A stretch of DNA of 64,000 nt from Paracoccaceae bacterium (GCA_020832445.1 JAFIEO010000032.1:62001-126000), one strand, 5' to 3'; numbered from the stretch's first letter, positions 53,228-63,594 are shown. The notes: generated by a model from the sequence alone, not told the origin. Made by a program: numbers and translations.

Positions 53228-54318
53228 CGCTTGATCTGTATCTTATCCGGCGTTTGCTGGCTGCGTGTGTCATGGTTCTTGGCGTTTTTGTGGGCATGTT
53301 GCTGCTTCTGGACATGGTCGAGCAGATGCGCAGGTTCAGTGGGCAATCTGCCGGAATGGCCCAGATTTTGCGATTGTCGGCGCTGAATACACCGGAATCA
53401 CTATATGAAATAGCACCGCTTGTGCTGATGCTTTCGGCGATGTGGGTTGCGCTTGCATGGTCGCGCAGTTCCGAATTTGTCGTCATCCGGTCTGCGGGGC
53501 GGTCGGTGCCGCGGTTGATTGTCGTGCCGGCATTGGCGTTTTTCGCCTTCAGCATTGTGTTTGTGGCCGTGATGAACCCGCTGGTTGCCAGCACAACGCG
53601 CGAATACAGCCGCGCGCAGGCGCAGCTGCGTGGCGATGCGGGAAGTGCCGTGATCATCAGCGGACAGGATGTCTGGTTGCGGCAGGCCGATAGTCAGGGC
53701 CAGACGGTCATATTTTCACCGCGCGCAGAAGACACCGGCACTGTCTTGCACGATGTAACCTTTTTGATATTTGACGCCAATGACGGCTTGTCCGCGCGGT
53801 TGCGTGCCGCACGGGCCGAATTGCAGCCCGGTGCGTGGTCGCTGCATCTGGTCAAGCAATGGAACCTGTCGGAAATGAACCCCGAACAGCAGGCAACGCG
53901 GTCGCTGCGTGTCACGCTGCCGACAGACCTGACGCCGGAGCAGATCAGGGACAGCTTTGCACAGGTGCGCACCGTCCCGCTGACCCAGTTGCCGGGGTTT
54001 ATTGCCGCGCTGGAACGGGCCGGATTCGCGGCGCTGGAACACCGGATGCGGCTGAGCATGGAACTTGCCCTTCCGGTTCTGATGACGGGCATGATGTTGC
54101 TGGCTTTGGGATTGTGCATTCACCATGCCCGCGCGGGCGGTGCAGGAATTCGGGCGTTGATAACGATTCTGGCTGGATTCACCTTGTTCTTTCTGCGTAA
54201 CTTTGCACAGGTTTTGGGGGAAACCGGACAGGTGCCTGTCATGCTGGCCGCATGGGGGCCACCTGTTGCAACATTGCTGCTTGCAGTGGGACTGCTGCTG
54301 AATCTGGAGGAAGGCTGA
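53224..54318 (+). CDS. lptG: LPS export ABC transporter permease LptG
   Basis: A 364-aa permease, paralogous to LptF. MTLDLYLIRRLLAACVMVLGVFVGMLLLLDMVEQMRR is the typical N-terminus; three membrane segments precede a periplasmic jellyroll domain (about 120-270), and the C-terminal half has AALEHRMRLSMELALPVLMTGMMLLALGL. It overlaps both neighbours by a few bases, so lptF-lptG-lptD are tightly coupled. Confidence 0.94.
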   Translation: MTLDLYLIRRLLAACVMVLGVFVGMLLLLDMVEQMRRFSGQSAGMAQILRLSALNTPESLYEIAPLVLMLSAMWVALAWSRSSEFVVIRSAGRSVPRLIVVPALAFFAFSIVFVAVMNPLVASTTREYSRAQAQLRGDAGSAVIISGQDVWLRQADSQGQTVIFSPRAEDTGTVLHDVTFLIFDANDGLSARLRAARAELQPGAWSLHLVKQWNLSEMNPEQQATRSLRVTLPTDLTPEQIRDSFAQVRTVPLTQLPGFIAALERAGFAALEHRMRLSMELALPVLMTGMMLLALGLCIHHARAGGAGIRALITILAGFTLFFLRNFAQVLGETGQVPVMLAAWGPPVATLLLAVGLLLNLEEG

Positions 54319-56504
54319 TGCCTCGGGCCTGCCCGCAACATGGCCGAAAATTTCGTGCTGTCGCGCGGTCATGCCTTGCTGCCCTGATTGTTGCGGGCGG
54401 CCTGGTCGTGGCACCGCCCATGCCGGCATTCGCGCAGGCCCAAAGTGTTGAGCAGGGATTCGCCACATTGGTTGCGGACCGTCTGTTTCTGGATGGTCCG
54501 AACCGCCTGATCGCAGAAGGCAATGTCGAGGCATTGTCAGGCCAGACGCGCTTGCGGGCAAGCCGTATCATTTATGACCGCCAGACTGGTGGTTTGCAGA
54601 TCGAAGGCCCGCTGACCCTGACCGAAGGCGACAGCGTGGTAATGCTGGCGGACGCCGCAGAAATGCATGACGGGTTTCGACGCGGGCTGATCCGCTCGGC
54701 GCGGGTTGTGCTGGATCAGCAGTTGCAGATTTCCGCCCATCAGGTCGAGCGCGTGGACGAGCGCTTCACCCAGATGGATGCCGTTATCGCATCTGCCTGC
54801 GAAATTTGCGCTGAAACGCAGACCCCCCTGTGGGAAGTGCGTGCCACGCGGGTGGTGCATGACCAGCAAGAAAAACAGATTTACTTCGAGAATGCCCAGT
54901 TTCGCCTGTTCGGCTTGCCGGTGGCGTATCTGCCACGCCTGCGTGTGCCAGATCCGTCGCTGGAACGGGCAACCGGCTGGCTTAGCCCACGGTTTTCGGT
55001 GGATACAGGCCATGGTGTCGGGTTGCGCGCTCCCTATTTCATAGTTCTTGCACAAGATAAGGACCTGACGGTTACACCGTTTGTGGGAACAAAAGGAACG
55101 CGCGCGCTGGAACTGCGCTACAGGCAGGCATTCGCGACAGGCATGCTGGAAATGGGCGGGCTGGTTGCACGCGATTCGATTCGCCGTGGAAGCACGCGGG
55201 CCATGGGCTATACGCGGGGCGCGTTCGCGGTCGGGCCCGGCTATGATCTGTCCTTCAACCTGATCAAAGTGTCCGACCGCCCGTTGCTGGATGATTATGA
55301 CCGCCCCGAGTCGCAACTGACATCCGACATCACACTGGAGCGTGTGCGCCGTGATGAGCATGTCAGGATTCAGGCGTTGCACTTCCGGTCCCTGCGGCTG
55401 GTCGACATTAACCGCACTTTGCCCAATCAGATTGGTCAGGCATTCTATGAACGCCGCTTTGACATGCCGGGTCTTGGTGGCATTGCCGGACTGCGATTCG
55501 AGGTGCACGGGCATAAACGCCGCAGTCCCTTGGCCGCTGATGTGAAATCCGTCGCGCGTTTCAGTGCTGATCTGGATTGGCGGCGTGATGCGATACTTCC
55601 CGCAGGTGTGCTGGGGGCCGTTGGTTTTAACCTAGGGGTGGATCATTTCGACATATCACCGGGCGCGACGGGTTTCGCCCGATCCACCACCCGCGTTGTT
55701 CCCAATGCCATGGCAGAGTTGCGCTGGCCATTGGTGCGGGGCACTGCGGGCGGGGCAACCCATGTCGTGGAACCCGTGGCGCAGGTTATCTGGGGGCGGG
55801 ACCGTGTTGACGCGCTGCCCAATGACCTTAGCAGTCTGCCGGAACTGGACGAAGGCAACCTGTTCAGCCACACCCGGTTTGCCGCGCGCGATCAGCGGGA
55901 AATGGGATTGCGTGCCAATCTGGGGCTAAGCTGGACACGGCATGATCCGCAGGGGTGGTCCAGCACATTGATGCTGGGACGTGTCTGGCGCAAGCGCGAC
56001 CTTGGCCAGTTTTCGCCCGACTCGCCATTGGCAGGGGGGCGCTCGGACTGGCTGCTTGTCAGTTCGCTTGATACCGATCAGGGCCTGACGCTCAGCAACC
56101 GCGCCTTGTTCAATTCCGATCTGCGATTGTCGCGCAACGCGCTTGAACTGGACTGGAGCACGCAGGATTATTCCATTTCCACGACTTATATGCATATTCG
56201 CGCCGATCCTGCGGAAAACCGCCCGTCCAAAGCGGCGGAATGGTCGCTGGACGGATCGCGTGCGCTGGACGAATATTGGACGGCCAGCGTAAACTGGCGC
56301 TATGATATTGCACGCAATCGTGCCGCACGTCTGGGCGCCGGATTAAGCTTCGAGAACGAGTGCCTGCGCATGGAAATGGAAGTCGAGCGCAGATTTGCAT
56401 CTGCGACATCTTCTAGCGACACGACCAGCTTCGGGCTGAATATTGATGTGCTGGGCGTTGGCGGCAATCCGTCGCGGGCGCGGCGAACATGTTCCGGCGG
56501 CTGA
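54318..56504 (+). CDS. lptD: LPS-assembly outer-membrane protein LptD
   Basis: A 728-aa outer-membrane protein that inserts lipopolysaccharide into the outer leaflet. The start at 54318 (MPRACPQHGRK) follows GGAGGAAGGC and shares a base with the lptG stop. A signal peptide ends near AFAQAQ. The LptA-like N-terminal domain is at about 55-165 (LIAEGNVEALSGQTRLRASRIIYDRQTGGLQIEGPLTL), and the C-terminal part is a large beta barrel (FQARF-like strands to the final CSGG). Cysteines in SACEICAET and near NECLRMEMEVE suggest the periplasm-to-barrel disulfides. Shorter than E. coli LptD, as usual for alphaproteobacteria. Confidence 0.93.
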   Translation: MPRACPQHGRKFRAVARSCLAALIVAGGLVVAPPMPAFAQAQSVEQGFATLVADRLFLDGPNRLIAEGNVEALSGQTRLRASRIIYDRQTGGLQIEGPLTLTEGDSVVMLADAAEMHDGFRRGLIRSARVVLDQQLQISAHQVERVDERFTQMDAVIASACEICAETQTPLWEVRATRVVHDQQEKQIYFENAQFRLFGLPVAYLPRLRVPDPSLERATGWLSPRFSVDTGHGVGLRAPYFIVLAQDKDLTVTPFVGTKGTRALELRYRQAFATGMLEMGGLVARDSIRRGSTRAMGYTRGAFAVGPGYDLSFNLIKVSDRPLLDDYDRPESQLTSDITLERVRRDEHVRIQALHFRSLRLVDINRTLPNQIGQAFYERRFDMPGLGGIAGLRFEVHGHKRRSPLAADVKSVARFSADLDWRRDAILPAGVLGAVGFNLGVDHFDISPGATGFARSTTRVVPNAMAELRWPLVRGTAGGATHVVEPVAQVIWGRDRVDALPNDLSSLPELDEGNLFSHTRFAARDQREMGLRANLGLSWTRHDPQGWSSTLMLGRVWRKRDLGQFSPDSPLAGGRSDWLLVSSLDTDQGLTLSNRALFNSDLRLSRNALELDWSTQDYSISTTYMHIRADPAENRPSKAAEWSLDGSRALDEYWTASVNWRYDIARNRAARLGAGLSFENECLRMEMEVERRFASATSSSDTTSFGLNIDVLGVGGNPSRARRTCSGG

Positions 56505-56650
56505 CCACCAAGGAGGGGCGGACTGCAACACTGCATTCAATTATGCCTGAAAAGCGATAGCAGCGCATGGATGACAAAGCTACACTTGTCATGTATGCCA
56601 ACACCTGAGTGACCATGAAATTTCCAGACCAACCGAACGGACCTGACCTG

Positions 56651-57889
56651 ATGCGTTTTTTCAAATCTTCCATCGTTTCGCGGCTTGGCATTGTGATGAT
56701 GCTGTGTGTCGCGGGGATGCTTTGGGCAGCGACAGCCGCGCAAGCACAAGGCACGTTTGCGCCGGCGCGCAAGGTCAATGACCGGATCATCACGAATTAT
56801 GATGTTGCGCAGCGTGTGGCATTTCTGGAATTGCTGAATACCGGTGCTGCCGATATGCGCCGCGAAGCGCTGACCCGCCTGACCGAGGAGGCGGTGCAGC
56901 AGGATTATGCGCGCCGTCAGGGCATTCGCGTGACCAGCGACGAAGTGGCTGAAGGGATGGCCGAATTCGCAGCGCGCGTCGAGTTGAGCACAGAAGAAGT
57001 GCTGGACGTCATGCGTGAAAGCGGGATTGATGCCGAAACCTTCCGGCAGTTTGTGACAGTGGGGCTTTTGTGGCGCAAGGTGGCAGAACGCGAATTTCCG
57101 GGCGTGGTGTCGGTCACTGACAGTGATGTTGCGCGCGCCCGCGATGTTGCGGCCATTCGCGGCACAACCCGTGTTCTGGTGTCCGAGATATTCCTGCCAA
57201 GCGATCCCGAATTCGCCGATGCTGTAAGCCAGATCATGGAAATGATCGATGCGGCCCGCACCGCTGAAGAGTTTTCCAACATCGCACGAGAGTTCTCGTT
57301 GGCGGGCACGCGTGATCAGGGCGGGCGTCTGGACTGGATGCCGTTGGAAAACCTGCCCGGAAATATTGCCGCGCCGCTTTCCGCGGCACGCCCCGGTGAA
57401 ATCATCGGGCCGTTGGAGTTGAGCGGGGCTTTTGCCTATTTCCAGCTTCGTGCGAGCGACAGCACCCGCGATATTCCTGCCGACCAGATTGAACTGACCT
57501 ATAAGCGCCTGCTGCTTCCCGGTGGGCGGAGCGAGGCGAACCTTGAACGGGTGGCGCGCATCCGTGCAGGCGTGCGAAGCTGTGCCGAGCTTGGCGGTTT
57601 TGCAAGCGACCTGAGCGACGATGCGTTGAGCGAGCGTACCGAATTGCAGCGCAATATCGCGCAATCCGATGCTGTGGAACTGGCGCGCCTTGATCGCAAT
57701 GAAGTGTCCGCAAACACGGTCGAAGGCAACAATCTGGTGGTTTTGATGCTGTGCGCGCGTGAATTGCAGTTCGAGGACCGCCCCAGTGACAGCCGGATGA
57801 CCGATATGTTGTTCGACCAGCGCATCGGGCGCATGGCGGATGTCAAATTGCAGGAACTTGTCGCCGACGCGGAAATTCGCGACTATTGA
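56651..57889 (+). CDS. surA: Periplasmic chaperone/peptidyl-prolyl isomerase SurA
   Basis: A 412-aa exported chaperone for outer-membrane proteins such as LptD. I favour the ATG at 56651 (MRFFKSSIVSRLG) because it gives a normal signal peptide ending AAQAQ; ATGs at 56609 and 56615 in the same frame add 12-14 residues. The SurA N-terminal domain contains VNDRIITNYDVAQRVAFLELL and the parvulin domain FSNIAREFSLAGTRDQGGRLDWMPLENLPGNIA. In many relatives pdxA and ksgA follow; here a terminator and repeats do instead. Confidence 0.92.
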   Translation: MRFFKSSIVSRLGIVMMLCVAGMLWAATAAQAQGTFAPARKVNDRIITNYDVAQRVAFLELLNTGAADMRREALTRLTEEAVQQDYARRQGIRVTSDEVAEGMAEFAARVELSTEEVLDVMRESGIDAETFRQFVTVGLLWRKVAEREFPGVVSVTDSDVARARDVAAIRGTTRVLVSEIFLPSDPEFADAVSQIMEMIDAARTAEEFSNIAREFSLAGTRDQGGRLDWMPLENLPGNIAAPLSAARPGEIIGPLELSGAFAYFQLRASDSTRDIPADQIELTYKRLLLPGGRSEANLERVARIRAGVRSCAELGGFASDLSDDALSERTELQRNIAQSDAVELARLDRNEVSANTVEGNNLVVLMLCARELQFEDRPSDSRMTDMLFDQRIGRMADVKLQELVADAEIRDY

Positions 57890-57945
57890 CGGACGCGCAT
57901 GGCCGTTGCCTTGCGGTTTGCAGGGGCTGCGATCTTGACTATCGC

Positions 57946-57975
57946 AAAAGCCGCACGGGTTTCTGTGCGGCTTTT
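57946..57975 (+). terminator. Rho-independent terminator after surA
   Basis: AAAAGCCGCAC (57946-57956) pairs with GTGCGGCTTTT (57965-57975), an 11-bp stem with an 8-base loop and a T-run. It ends the lptF-lptG-lptD-surA transcript. Confidence 0.88.
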
Positions 57976-58044
57976 GTGTTTGGGGTGTCGTCCGATCAGG
58001 TTGAAGCATACGGTTGGCGGCGGCTGGCCTTGTTGAAGTTTCCC

Positions 58045-58219
58045 AAGGCGCGGAGCAAAGGGCGCAGCCCGCCGCGCCATAGGTCTGGCCGTCCCGCGGC
58101 CTGCCGATTTGGCCAGCGACACGCAAAGCCTTTGAACGCAGGAGTATGCAGCCTGTATAAAGTGAACTTCACCAACGGCGGATCGGCAGACTCCGGCCCA
58201 CCGATAGCGCGGGCTTTGT
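58045..58219 (+). repeat. 175-bp MITE-like dispersed repeat, copy B
   Basis: Matches the reverse complement of 19600-19774 over its full length at about 84%. Its outer arms (GCGCAGCCCGCCGCGCC...CTGCCGATTT, and TCGGCAGACTCCGGCCCACCG...CGGGCTTTGT) are imperfect inverted repeats, so RNA from it could form a long stem. It sits in the 516-bp gene-free stretch 57890-58405, between the surA terminator and a RIME-like repeat. Confidence 0.85.
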
Positions 58220-58239
58220 CCAAGTCACAACCATCCCCT

Positions 58240-58345
58240 TAGAGCATATCACGTTCATTCGCATTCACGAGACATGCTCTAACTTATTGATTTCGCATGT
58301 TCGAGAAGCTCAGAACCGGTTCCCACTTTTGAGCAACATGCTCTA
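58240..58345 (-). repeat. 106-bp RIME/Bru-RS-like palindromic repeat, copy 2
   Basis: An inverted copy of 31190-31295 with five substitutions in 106 bases, bounded by TAGAGCAT and ATGCTCTA, and containing AGAACCGGTTCCCACTTTT. It lies 20 bp after MITE-like copy B and 60 bp before the end of the converging GlxA-type regulator gene. The gap 57890-58405 holds only this, copy B and the surA terminator. Confidence 0.92.
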
Positions 58346-58405
58346 AAGGCCCCAATTAGCCAGCCCTGCGATTCCATCTGACATGGCAATGCGACAGGTC
58401 CGCGC

Positions 58406-59476
58406 CTATTCGGGGCTGTCGGACGACCGCGCGCCGCGTTCGCGGTAGGGGGTGGTGTTGTAATGTGCACGGTAGCATTTTGAAAAATGCGACGGTGACG
58501 TAAACCCCGATGCCAGTGCTACGTTGATCACACTCATATCCGTTTGCATCAGCAGGTTGCGGGCACGTTCAAGCCGCAATTCGGTATAATAGCGTTTCGG
58601 GCTACGGTTCAGATAGCGGCGGAACAACCGCTCTAACTGGCGGGTGGACATGTCCACTTCCTCGGCCAGATCGGCGGGGCTGATCGGGTCTTCGATATGG
58701 CTTTCCATAATCTCGATCACGCGGGCCAGTTTCGGGTGCCTGACACCAATGCGCGCGGGGATCGACAGGCGCTGTGTATCGCGATTCGTGCGAATGGACG
58801 AATAGATCAACTGGTCAGCCACTGAATTGGCCACCGGGCTGCCATGCTCATTGGCGATCATGGTCAGCATCATATCCAGCGACGCCATGCCACCCGCCGA
58901 TGTGACGCGTGTCCCGTCAATCACAAAAACGGATTTGGTCAGGTCAATTTCGGGAAAATCCTCGGCAAAGCCGGTGTGGTTTTCCCAGTGGATCGTCGCG
59001 CGCCGGTTGTCCAGCAAACCGGCTTTGGCCAAGGCCCAGCCACCGGTGCAGATGCCACCGATTATATTGCCATACCGCGCCCGTTTGCGCAGCCATGCCA
59101 GAATATTTGGGGTTGTTGCGCGTTTTGCATCCACGCCGCCACACACAATGACGGTGGCTTCCTTGTGCAGGTTTTCCATGCCGGAATGAACACTGACTTG
59201 CGTGCCGTTGGAACAAATCACCGGCTGTCCGGTATCGCTGATCAATTGCCAAGTATACAGTGTTTTCCCCGCAACCCTGTTGGCCAGCCGCAAAGGTTCT
59301 ATCGCCGCAGAAAACGCAATCAGCGTGAATCTGTCCAGCAGCAAAAACGCGAAATGGCGCGGTATTGTGCTGTCCGGCTGGGACGGGGCCTGCTGAACAC
59401 GGGACAGGGGGGGATTTGTTTTCGTGGAACTTGCCATCTTGGGTGCTGCATCATTTTGATGGATATCGATGGACAC
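58406..59476 (-). CDS. GlxA-family transcriptional regulator (DJ-1/PfpI domain plus AraC-type DNA binding)
   Basis: A 356-aa regulator. The N-terminal DJ-1-like ligand domain (about 40-200) has ICSNG, VCGGVDAKR and IIGGICTGGWALAKAGLLDNRRATIHW, with Cys143 at the nucleophile elbow. The C-terminal AraC domain (about 245-345) has two helix-turn-helix units: SPADLAEEVDMSTRQLERLFRRYLNRSPKRYYTELRL and SVINVALASGFTSPSHFSKCYRAHYNTTP. Relatives control betaine, carnitine or choline catabolism; the ligand is not evident here. It is divergent from the DAHP synthase gene. Confidence 0.9.
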   Translation of the reverse strand: MSIDIHQNDAAPKMASSTKTNPPLSRVQQAPSQPDSTIPRHFAFLLLDRFTLIAFSAAIEPLRLANRVAGKTLYTWQLISDTGQPVICSNGTQVSVHSGMENLHKEATVIVCGGVDAKRATTPNILAWLRKRARYGNIIGGICTGGWALAKAGLLDNRRATIHWENHTGFAEDFPEIDLTKSVFVIDGTRVTSAGGMASLDMMLTMIANEHGSPVANSVADQLIYSSIRTNRDTQRLSIPARIGVRHPKLARVIEIMESHIEDPISPADLAEEVDMSTRQLERLFRRYLNRSPKRYYTELRLERARNLLMQTDMSVINVALASGFTSPSHFSKCYRAHYNTTPYRERGARSSDSPE

Positions 59477-59597
59477 AATCAGCTTTCATTCAATGTGACA
59501 AGCCCAATCGTGTTTGCATACCCGGCCCCACCTTCGTATAGATGCACCTGCGGATGCGACCGCTAACACATCGGATCAAGATAAACCGGAGGGTGCC

Positions 59598-60965
59598 ATG
59601 ACCAATGGCTGGACGAAATCAACCTGGCGCAACAAGCCGCGGATCCAGATGCCCGATTATCCGGATCAGAATTTGCTGGCCGGTGTCGAAGGGCAGTTGT
59701 CAAAATACCCGCCGCTGGTATTCGCGGGTGAAGTGCGCGCCCTGAAACGCAAGCTGGGCGCCGCCGCCAAAGGCGAGGCGTTCTTGCTGCAAGGGGGCGA
59801 TTGCGCCGAGAGTTTCTCTGAATTCACGGCTGATACTATTCGCGACACATTCAAGGTGTTGTTGCAGATGGCGATTGTGCTGACTTACGGCGCCAAAGTG
59901 CCGGTGGTCAAGGTCGGCCGTATGGCGGGGCAGTTCGCCAAGCCGCGCTCCGCGCCAATGGAAACTGTGGGGGGGGTGGAGCTGCCCAGCTATCGCGGGG
60001 ATATTATCAACGGGTTCGACTTCACCGCCGAGTCGCGCATTCCGGACCCGAACCGTATGCTGCAAGCCTATACCCAAGCCGCAGCCAGCCTGAACCTGCT
60101 GCGCGCTTTTTCCAAGGGCGGGTATGCAGATATGCACCGTGTCCATAACTGGACGTTGGGCTTTGCCAGTGGCGACAAGGCAGAACGCTACCGCGAAATG
60201 ACAAACCGTATTTCCGACACGCTGGATTTTCTGACGGCTGCGGGCATCACGTCCGAGACCAACAGGGATCTGGCCGAGGTGGATTTCTTCACCAGCCATG
60301 AAGCACTGCTACTGGAATATGAAGAAGCGCTGTGCCGGATTGATACGACCTCTGGCATGCCGGTGGCGGGGTCGGGGCACCTGATCTGGATTGGTGACCG
60401 GACCCGTCAACCTGACGGTGCGCATGTCGAATTCTGCACAGGCGTTCAAAACCCGATCGGCCTGAAATGCGGGCCATCCCTAAGCGCGGATGACCTGAAG
60501 GCGCTGCTTGCCAAGCTGAATCCCGAAAACGAGCCGGGCCGCCTGACATTGATTGCACGCTTCGGCGCAGGCAGCGTTGGCGATCATCTGCCACGCCTGA
60601 TAAAGGCTGTGCAGGAAGAAGGGGCGAATGTGCTTTGGACCTGTGATCCGATGCATGGCAACACCATCAAGTCATCAACCGGATATAAGACGCGTCCGTT
60701 TGATTCGGTGTTGCGCGAAGTGTGCGAATTCTTTGCTGTGCATAATGCAGAAGGGACCATTCCGGGCGGCGTTCATTTTGAAATGACGGGACAGGATGTG
60801 ACCGAATGCACCGGCGGCCTGCGTGCCGTATCGGACGAGGATTTGTCGCAGCGCTATCACACAGCCTGTGATCCGCGACTGAATGCCAGCCAGTCGCTTG
60901 AACTGGCCTTTCTGGTTGCGGAACAGCTTGTCGGGCGCCGCGAGAAGCTGGCCGCTGCCATGTAA
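59598..60965 (+). CDS. aroG: Class II (plant-type) DAHP synthase
   Basis: A 455-aa first enzyme of the shikimate pathway, joining phosphoenolpyruvate and erythrose 4-phosphate. I start at the ATG at 59598, which follows AACCGGAGGGT. Motifs are [14 protein letters not shown] (about 64-77), [59 protein letters not shown], and [10 protein letters not shown] with [18 protein letters not shown]. The cysteine and histidines for the metal site are in those blocks. Length and order are typical of class II. A strong terminator follows. Confidence 0.96.
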   Translation: MTNGWTKSTWRNKPRIQMPDYPDQNLLAGVEGQLSKYPPLVFAGEVRALKRKLGAAAKGEAFLLQGGDCAESFSEFTADTIRDTFKVLLQMAIVLTYGAKVPVVKVGRMAGQFAKPRSAPMETVGGVELPSYRGDIINGFDFTAESRIPDPNRMLQAYTQAAASLNLLRAFSKGGYADMHRVHNWTLGFASGDKAERYREMTNRISDTLDFLTAAGITSETNRDLAEVDFFTSHEALLLEYEEALCRIDTTSGMPVAGSGHLIWIGDRTRQPDGAHVEFCTGVQNPIGLKCGPSLSADDLKALLAKLNPENEPGRLTLIARFGAGSVGDHLPRLIKAVQEEGANVLWTCDPMHGNTIKSSTGYKTRPFDSVLREVCEFFAVHNAEGTIPGGVHFEMTGQDVTECTGGLRAVSDEDLSQRYHTACDPRLNASQSLELAFLVAEQLVGRREKLAAAM

Positions 60966-61000
60966 GCGTGTGGGCAAACGGGACGTGTATTGAACATAAA

Positions 61001-61036
61001 AAAACCGCGCCGGGGCAGATGCACCGGCGCGGTTTT
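61001..61036. terminator. Bidirectional rho-independent terminator
   Basis: AAAACCGCGCCGG (61001-61013) pairs with CCGGCGCGGTTTT (61024-61036), a perfect 13-bp stem with A- and T-runs, between the converging DAHP synthase and PAS-protein genes. Confidence 0.9.
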
Positions 61037-61066
61037 CAATAAGGTGGCGATTGATTTGCCGGACGC

Positions 61067-61666
61067 CTACGCCTTGCCCCCCTTGATGACGCGCAGAAAC
61101 GACGCCGCCTTCGATGGCAGTTCCGGTTCAGGCTGAACTTGCGGTGCCGCAAGCCCGAAGCGGCGGGGGGTACGGCCGATCTGGCCCTCGTGCCCGACCA
61201 CGCCCAGAACGCGGGAAATGCGCCCCTTGCTGTCGCATAGTGGCATCATCGCCAGCAACCCGTCCAGTTGGGGCCGACCATAGCCTTCTTCGCCCTGCAA
61301 GGACAATGTCACGCGCGCGCCACGGCTGACCTGTTCGCACGCTGTCATGATTTCTTCGCGCGCAGTGCCGCAAAACAGCGTGGTCAATGGCATGCCGCGC
61401 ATGTCCATCCCTGTCATTTCCTCGACGCTGTGCCCGATGATGCGCAGCCGCGCCACACGCGGGGTCACCAGTTCTGCCAGGAACACATGCGCCAGAACAT
61501 CTGACAGGGCGCGCGCATCAACCAGCATCCGGTCAGGGGCCAGCCCTGTCTTTGGCAGTGACGCCCAATAGGTGCAAACGCGGTGGATCATCGAAAAGCT
61601 GGTGTCACGCGGATCGGGCGCGCCCTGCATCGCGGCGTTTATCGGGGTGAATGCGGATTCGGTCAT
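61067..61666 (-). CDS. PAS-domain protein (PAS_5 family)
   Basis: A 199-aa protein. I start at the ATG at 61666 (MTESAFTPINAAM). The frame is open to 61759 but the extra codons are not family-like. The body matches the alphaproteobacterial PAS_5 family: WASLPKTGLAPDRMLVDARALSDVLAHVFLAELV, then RLRIIGHSVEEMTGMDMRGMPLTTLF, and GLLAMMPLCDSKGRISRVLGVV. It has no output domain, so it may act through protein contacts or ligand sensing. A basic tail (FLRVIKGGKA) ends it. Confidence 0.85.
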   Translation of the reverse strand: MTESAFTPINAAMQGAPDPRDTSFSMIHRVCTYWASLPKTGLAPDRMLVDARALSDVLAHVFLAELVTPRVARLRIIGHSVEEMTGMDMRGMPLTTLFCGTAREEIMTACEQVSRGARVTLSLQGEEGYGRPQLDGLLAMMPLCDSKGRISRVLGVVGHEGQIGRTPRRFGLAAPQVQPEPELPSKAASFLRVIKGGKA

Positions 61667-61887
61667 TGCTATACCTTTCAACTCGGCAGAAGTTCGTATG
61701 TGGCGTATGGGAGGGACCAGACCTTCCGGCTTTCTGCCGATTTCATATTCTGGCAACATGTCCTAATAAGGCATTAATAGCGCAATTTTTTCCCAATTTC
61801 TGCCACATTTTGCGGAAATGGTTAATGCGCGCAGTCCCGGCGCTGGCGCTACTGCCTGAACGGGCATTTGTCACAAGGGAAATCGCC

Positions 61888-62790
61888 ATGTATTCGATGA
61901 CGGGTTTTGCCAGCAAATCCACTGTCACGGCGATCGATGGGGTCGATCTGGATCTTGAATGGGACATGCGTTCTGTGAATGGTCGCGGCCTTGATATTCG
62001 CCTTAGACTGCCTGATGGTATTGGTTTTATTGAAAAAAAACTGCGCGATCGTCTGGCCGCCTGTGTGTCGCGCGGCAATGTTACCGTGACACTGAAGGCC
62101 AATTTTCGCGGTGTCACCTCGATCGGGATGATAGATCATACTGTGCTGGACGCGGTGCTTGCGGGCATGACCGCAGTGACCGCCAAGGCGCAGTCAATAG
62201 GGGTTCAACTGTCCGCCCCATCTGCTCTTGATGTGCTGGCATGGCGTTCGGTTTTGCCCTCGGGACATGATTTCGCCGCATTTGATCAGGCGAATCTGGG
62301 CCAGATTGTGGCGCAGGACTTCGAGTTGCTGCTGCATGATTTCAACGCCATGCGATTAAGCGAAGGACAAAAGCTTGCGCAGATCATCGGTGCTATGCTG
62401 GACCGGATTGACGCACTGACCCTGGCCGCCCGTGACCTGCTGCCAGAACGCAGGCATGCAATGGCCGGGGCAATGCGCAAAGCCGCAGACCACCTGACAG
62501 AAGCTGTGCGCCCGGATGGTGCGCGGATTGAACAGGAACTTGCCTTGATTGCGATCAAGGCAGATGTCACTGAAGAACTGGACAGGCTAAGTGCGCATTG
62601 TGCCGCCGCGAAGGATATGTTGCAGCACGATGGGGGCATTGGGCGCAGGCTTGATTTTCTGACACAGGAATTTAACCGCGAAGCAAATACCCTGTGTTCC
62701 AAAGCGCAACATCTTGGGCTAAGCAGGATTGGACTTGAACTGAAAGCCGTGATCGATCAGATGCGCGAGCAAGTTCAAAACCTGGAGTAA
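61888..62790 (+). CDS. YicC-family endoribonuclease-like protein
   Basis: A 300-aa YicC/YloC protein. I start at the ATG at 61888 ([11 protein letters not shown]), the usual family opening. [17 protein letters not shown] is the N-terminal domain signature, and [33 protein letters not shown] with [21 protein letters not shown] is the DUF1732 C-terminal domain. E. coli YicC has been reported to act on RNA as an endonuclease. It sits just before gmk, the common gene order. Confidence 0.92.
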   Translation: MYSMTGFASKSTVTAIDGVDLDLEWDMRSVNGRGLDIRLRLPDGIGFIEKKLRDRLAACVSRGNVTVTLKANFRGVTSIGMIDHTVLDAVLAGMTAVTAKAQSIGVQLSAPSALDVLAWRSVLPSGHDFAAFDQANLGQIVAQDFELLLHDFNAMRLSEGQKLAQIIGAMLDRIDALTLAARDLLPERRHAMAGAMRKAADHLTEAVRPDGARIEQELALIAIKADVTEELDRLSAHCAAAKDMLQHDGGIGRRLDFLTQEFNREANTLCSKAQHLGLSRIGLELKAVIDQMREQVQNLE

Positions 62791-62795
62791 CCACC

Positions 62796-63437
62796 ATGAC
62801 ACGTCGCGGCCTGCTGATCATCCTGTCCTCTCCGTCAGGGGCAGGGAAATCAACATTGGCCAAGCGTCTTATCGCTTGGGACCCGTCGATCCGGTTTTCG
62901 GTTTCAGCGACAACGCGTGCCCCCCGTCCGGGTGAAGTGGACGGTCGCGAATATTATTTCCGCTCGCGCGAAGATTTCACCGCCATGATTGACGCGGGCG
63001 AGATGTTGGAACATGCCGAGGTGTTCGGGAACTACTACGGATCGCCCAAGGGGCCGGTGGAACACGCGATGGCGCAGGGGCACGACACCTTGTTCGATAT
63101 CGACTGGCAAGGCGGCCAGCAGGTGCGCAATTCATCCCTCGGCAAGGATGTCATCTCGATTTTTGTGCTGCCGCCATCCATTGCGGAACTCGAATCGCGC
63201 CTGCGCGGTCGCGCGCAGGACAGTGACGACGTGATCGCGGGGCGGATGCAAAAATCACGCGATGAAATCAGCCATTGGGCAGAATATGATTACGTTCTGG
63301 TCAATGATGATCTGGACGCCACGGAAAAAACCCTGTGCGGGATCATTCAGGCCGAACGCCAGCGTCGTGAGCGTCAACCGTGGCTCAATGACTTTGTTCG
63401 CAGATTGAATGCCGAATTCGAAGCGGGCAAGACCTGA
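62796..63437 (+). CDS. gmk: Guanylate kinase
   Basis: A 213-aa kinase that converts GMP to GDP. Walker A is [16 protein letters not shown] (about 8-23). The GMP-binding region holds [19 protein letters not shown] (about 37-55) and [12 protein letters not shown], and [12 protein letters not shown] follows. Full length. It begins five bases after yicC. Confidence 0.97.
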   Translation: MTRRGLLIILSSPSGAGKSTLAKRLIAWDPSIRFSVSATTRAPRPGEVDGREYYFRSREDFTAMIDAGEMLEHAEVFGNYYGSPKGPVEHAMAQGHDTLFDIDWQGGQQVRNSSLGKDVISIFVLPPSIAELESRLRGRAQDSDDVIAGRMQKSRDEISHWAEYDYVLVNDDLDATEKTLCGIIQAERQRRERQPWLNDFVRRLNAEFEAGKT

Positions 63438-63594
63438 TCGCGGTTACCCGTGTACCGGCGCTGTGCGCGGCCTTTCGGTATGGGGGGGCGATGAGCCGGC
63501 GATTTTTTGCGCAACAAGCAGTCTGGTTTTTTATGTATATGGCAAATATGAATTTGCCGCCCGTTTACATTTGGTTATGATATTTCCTGTATAA

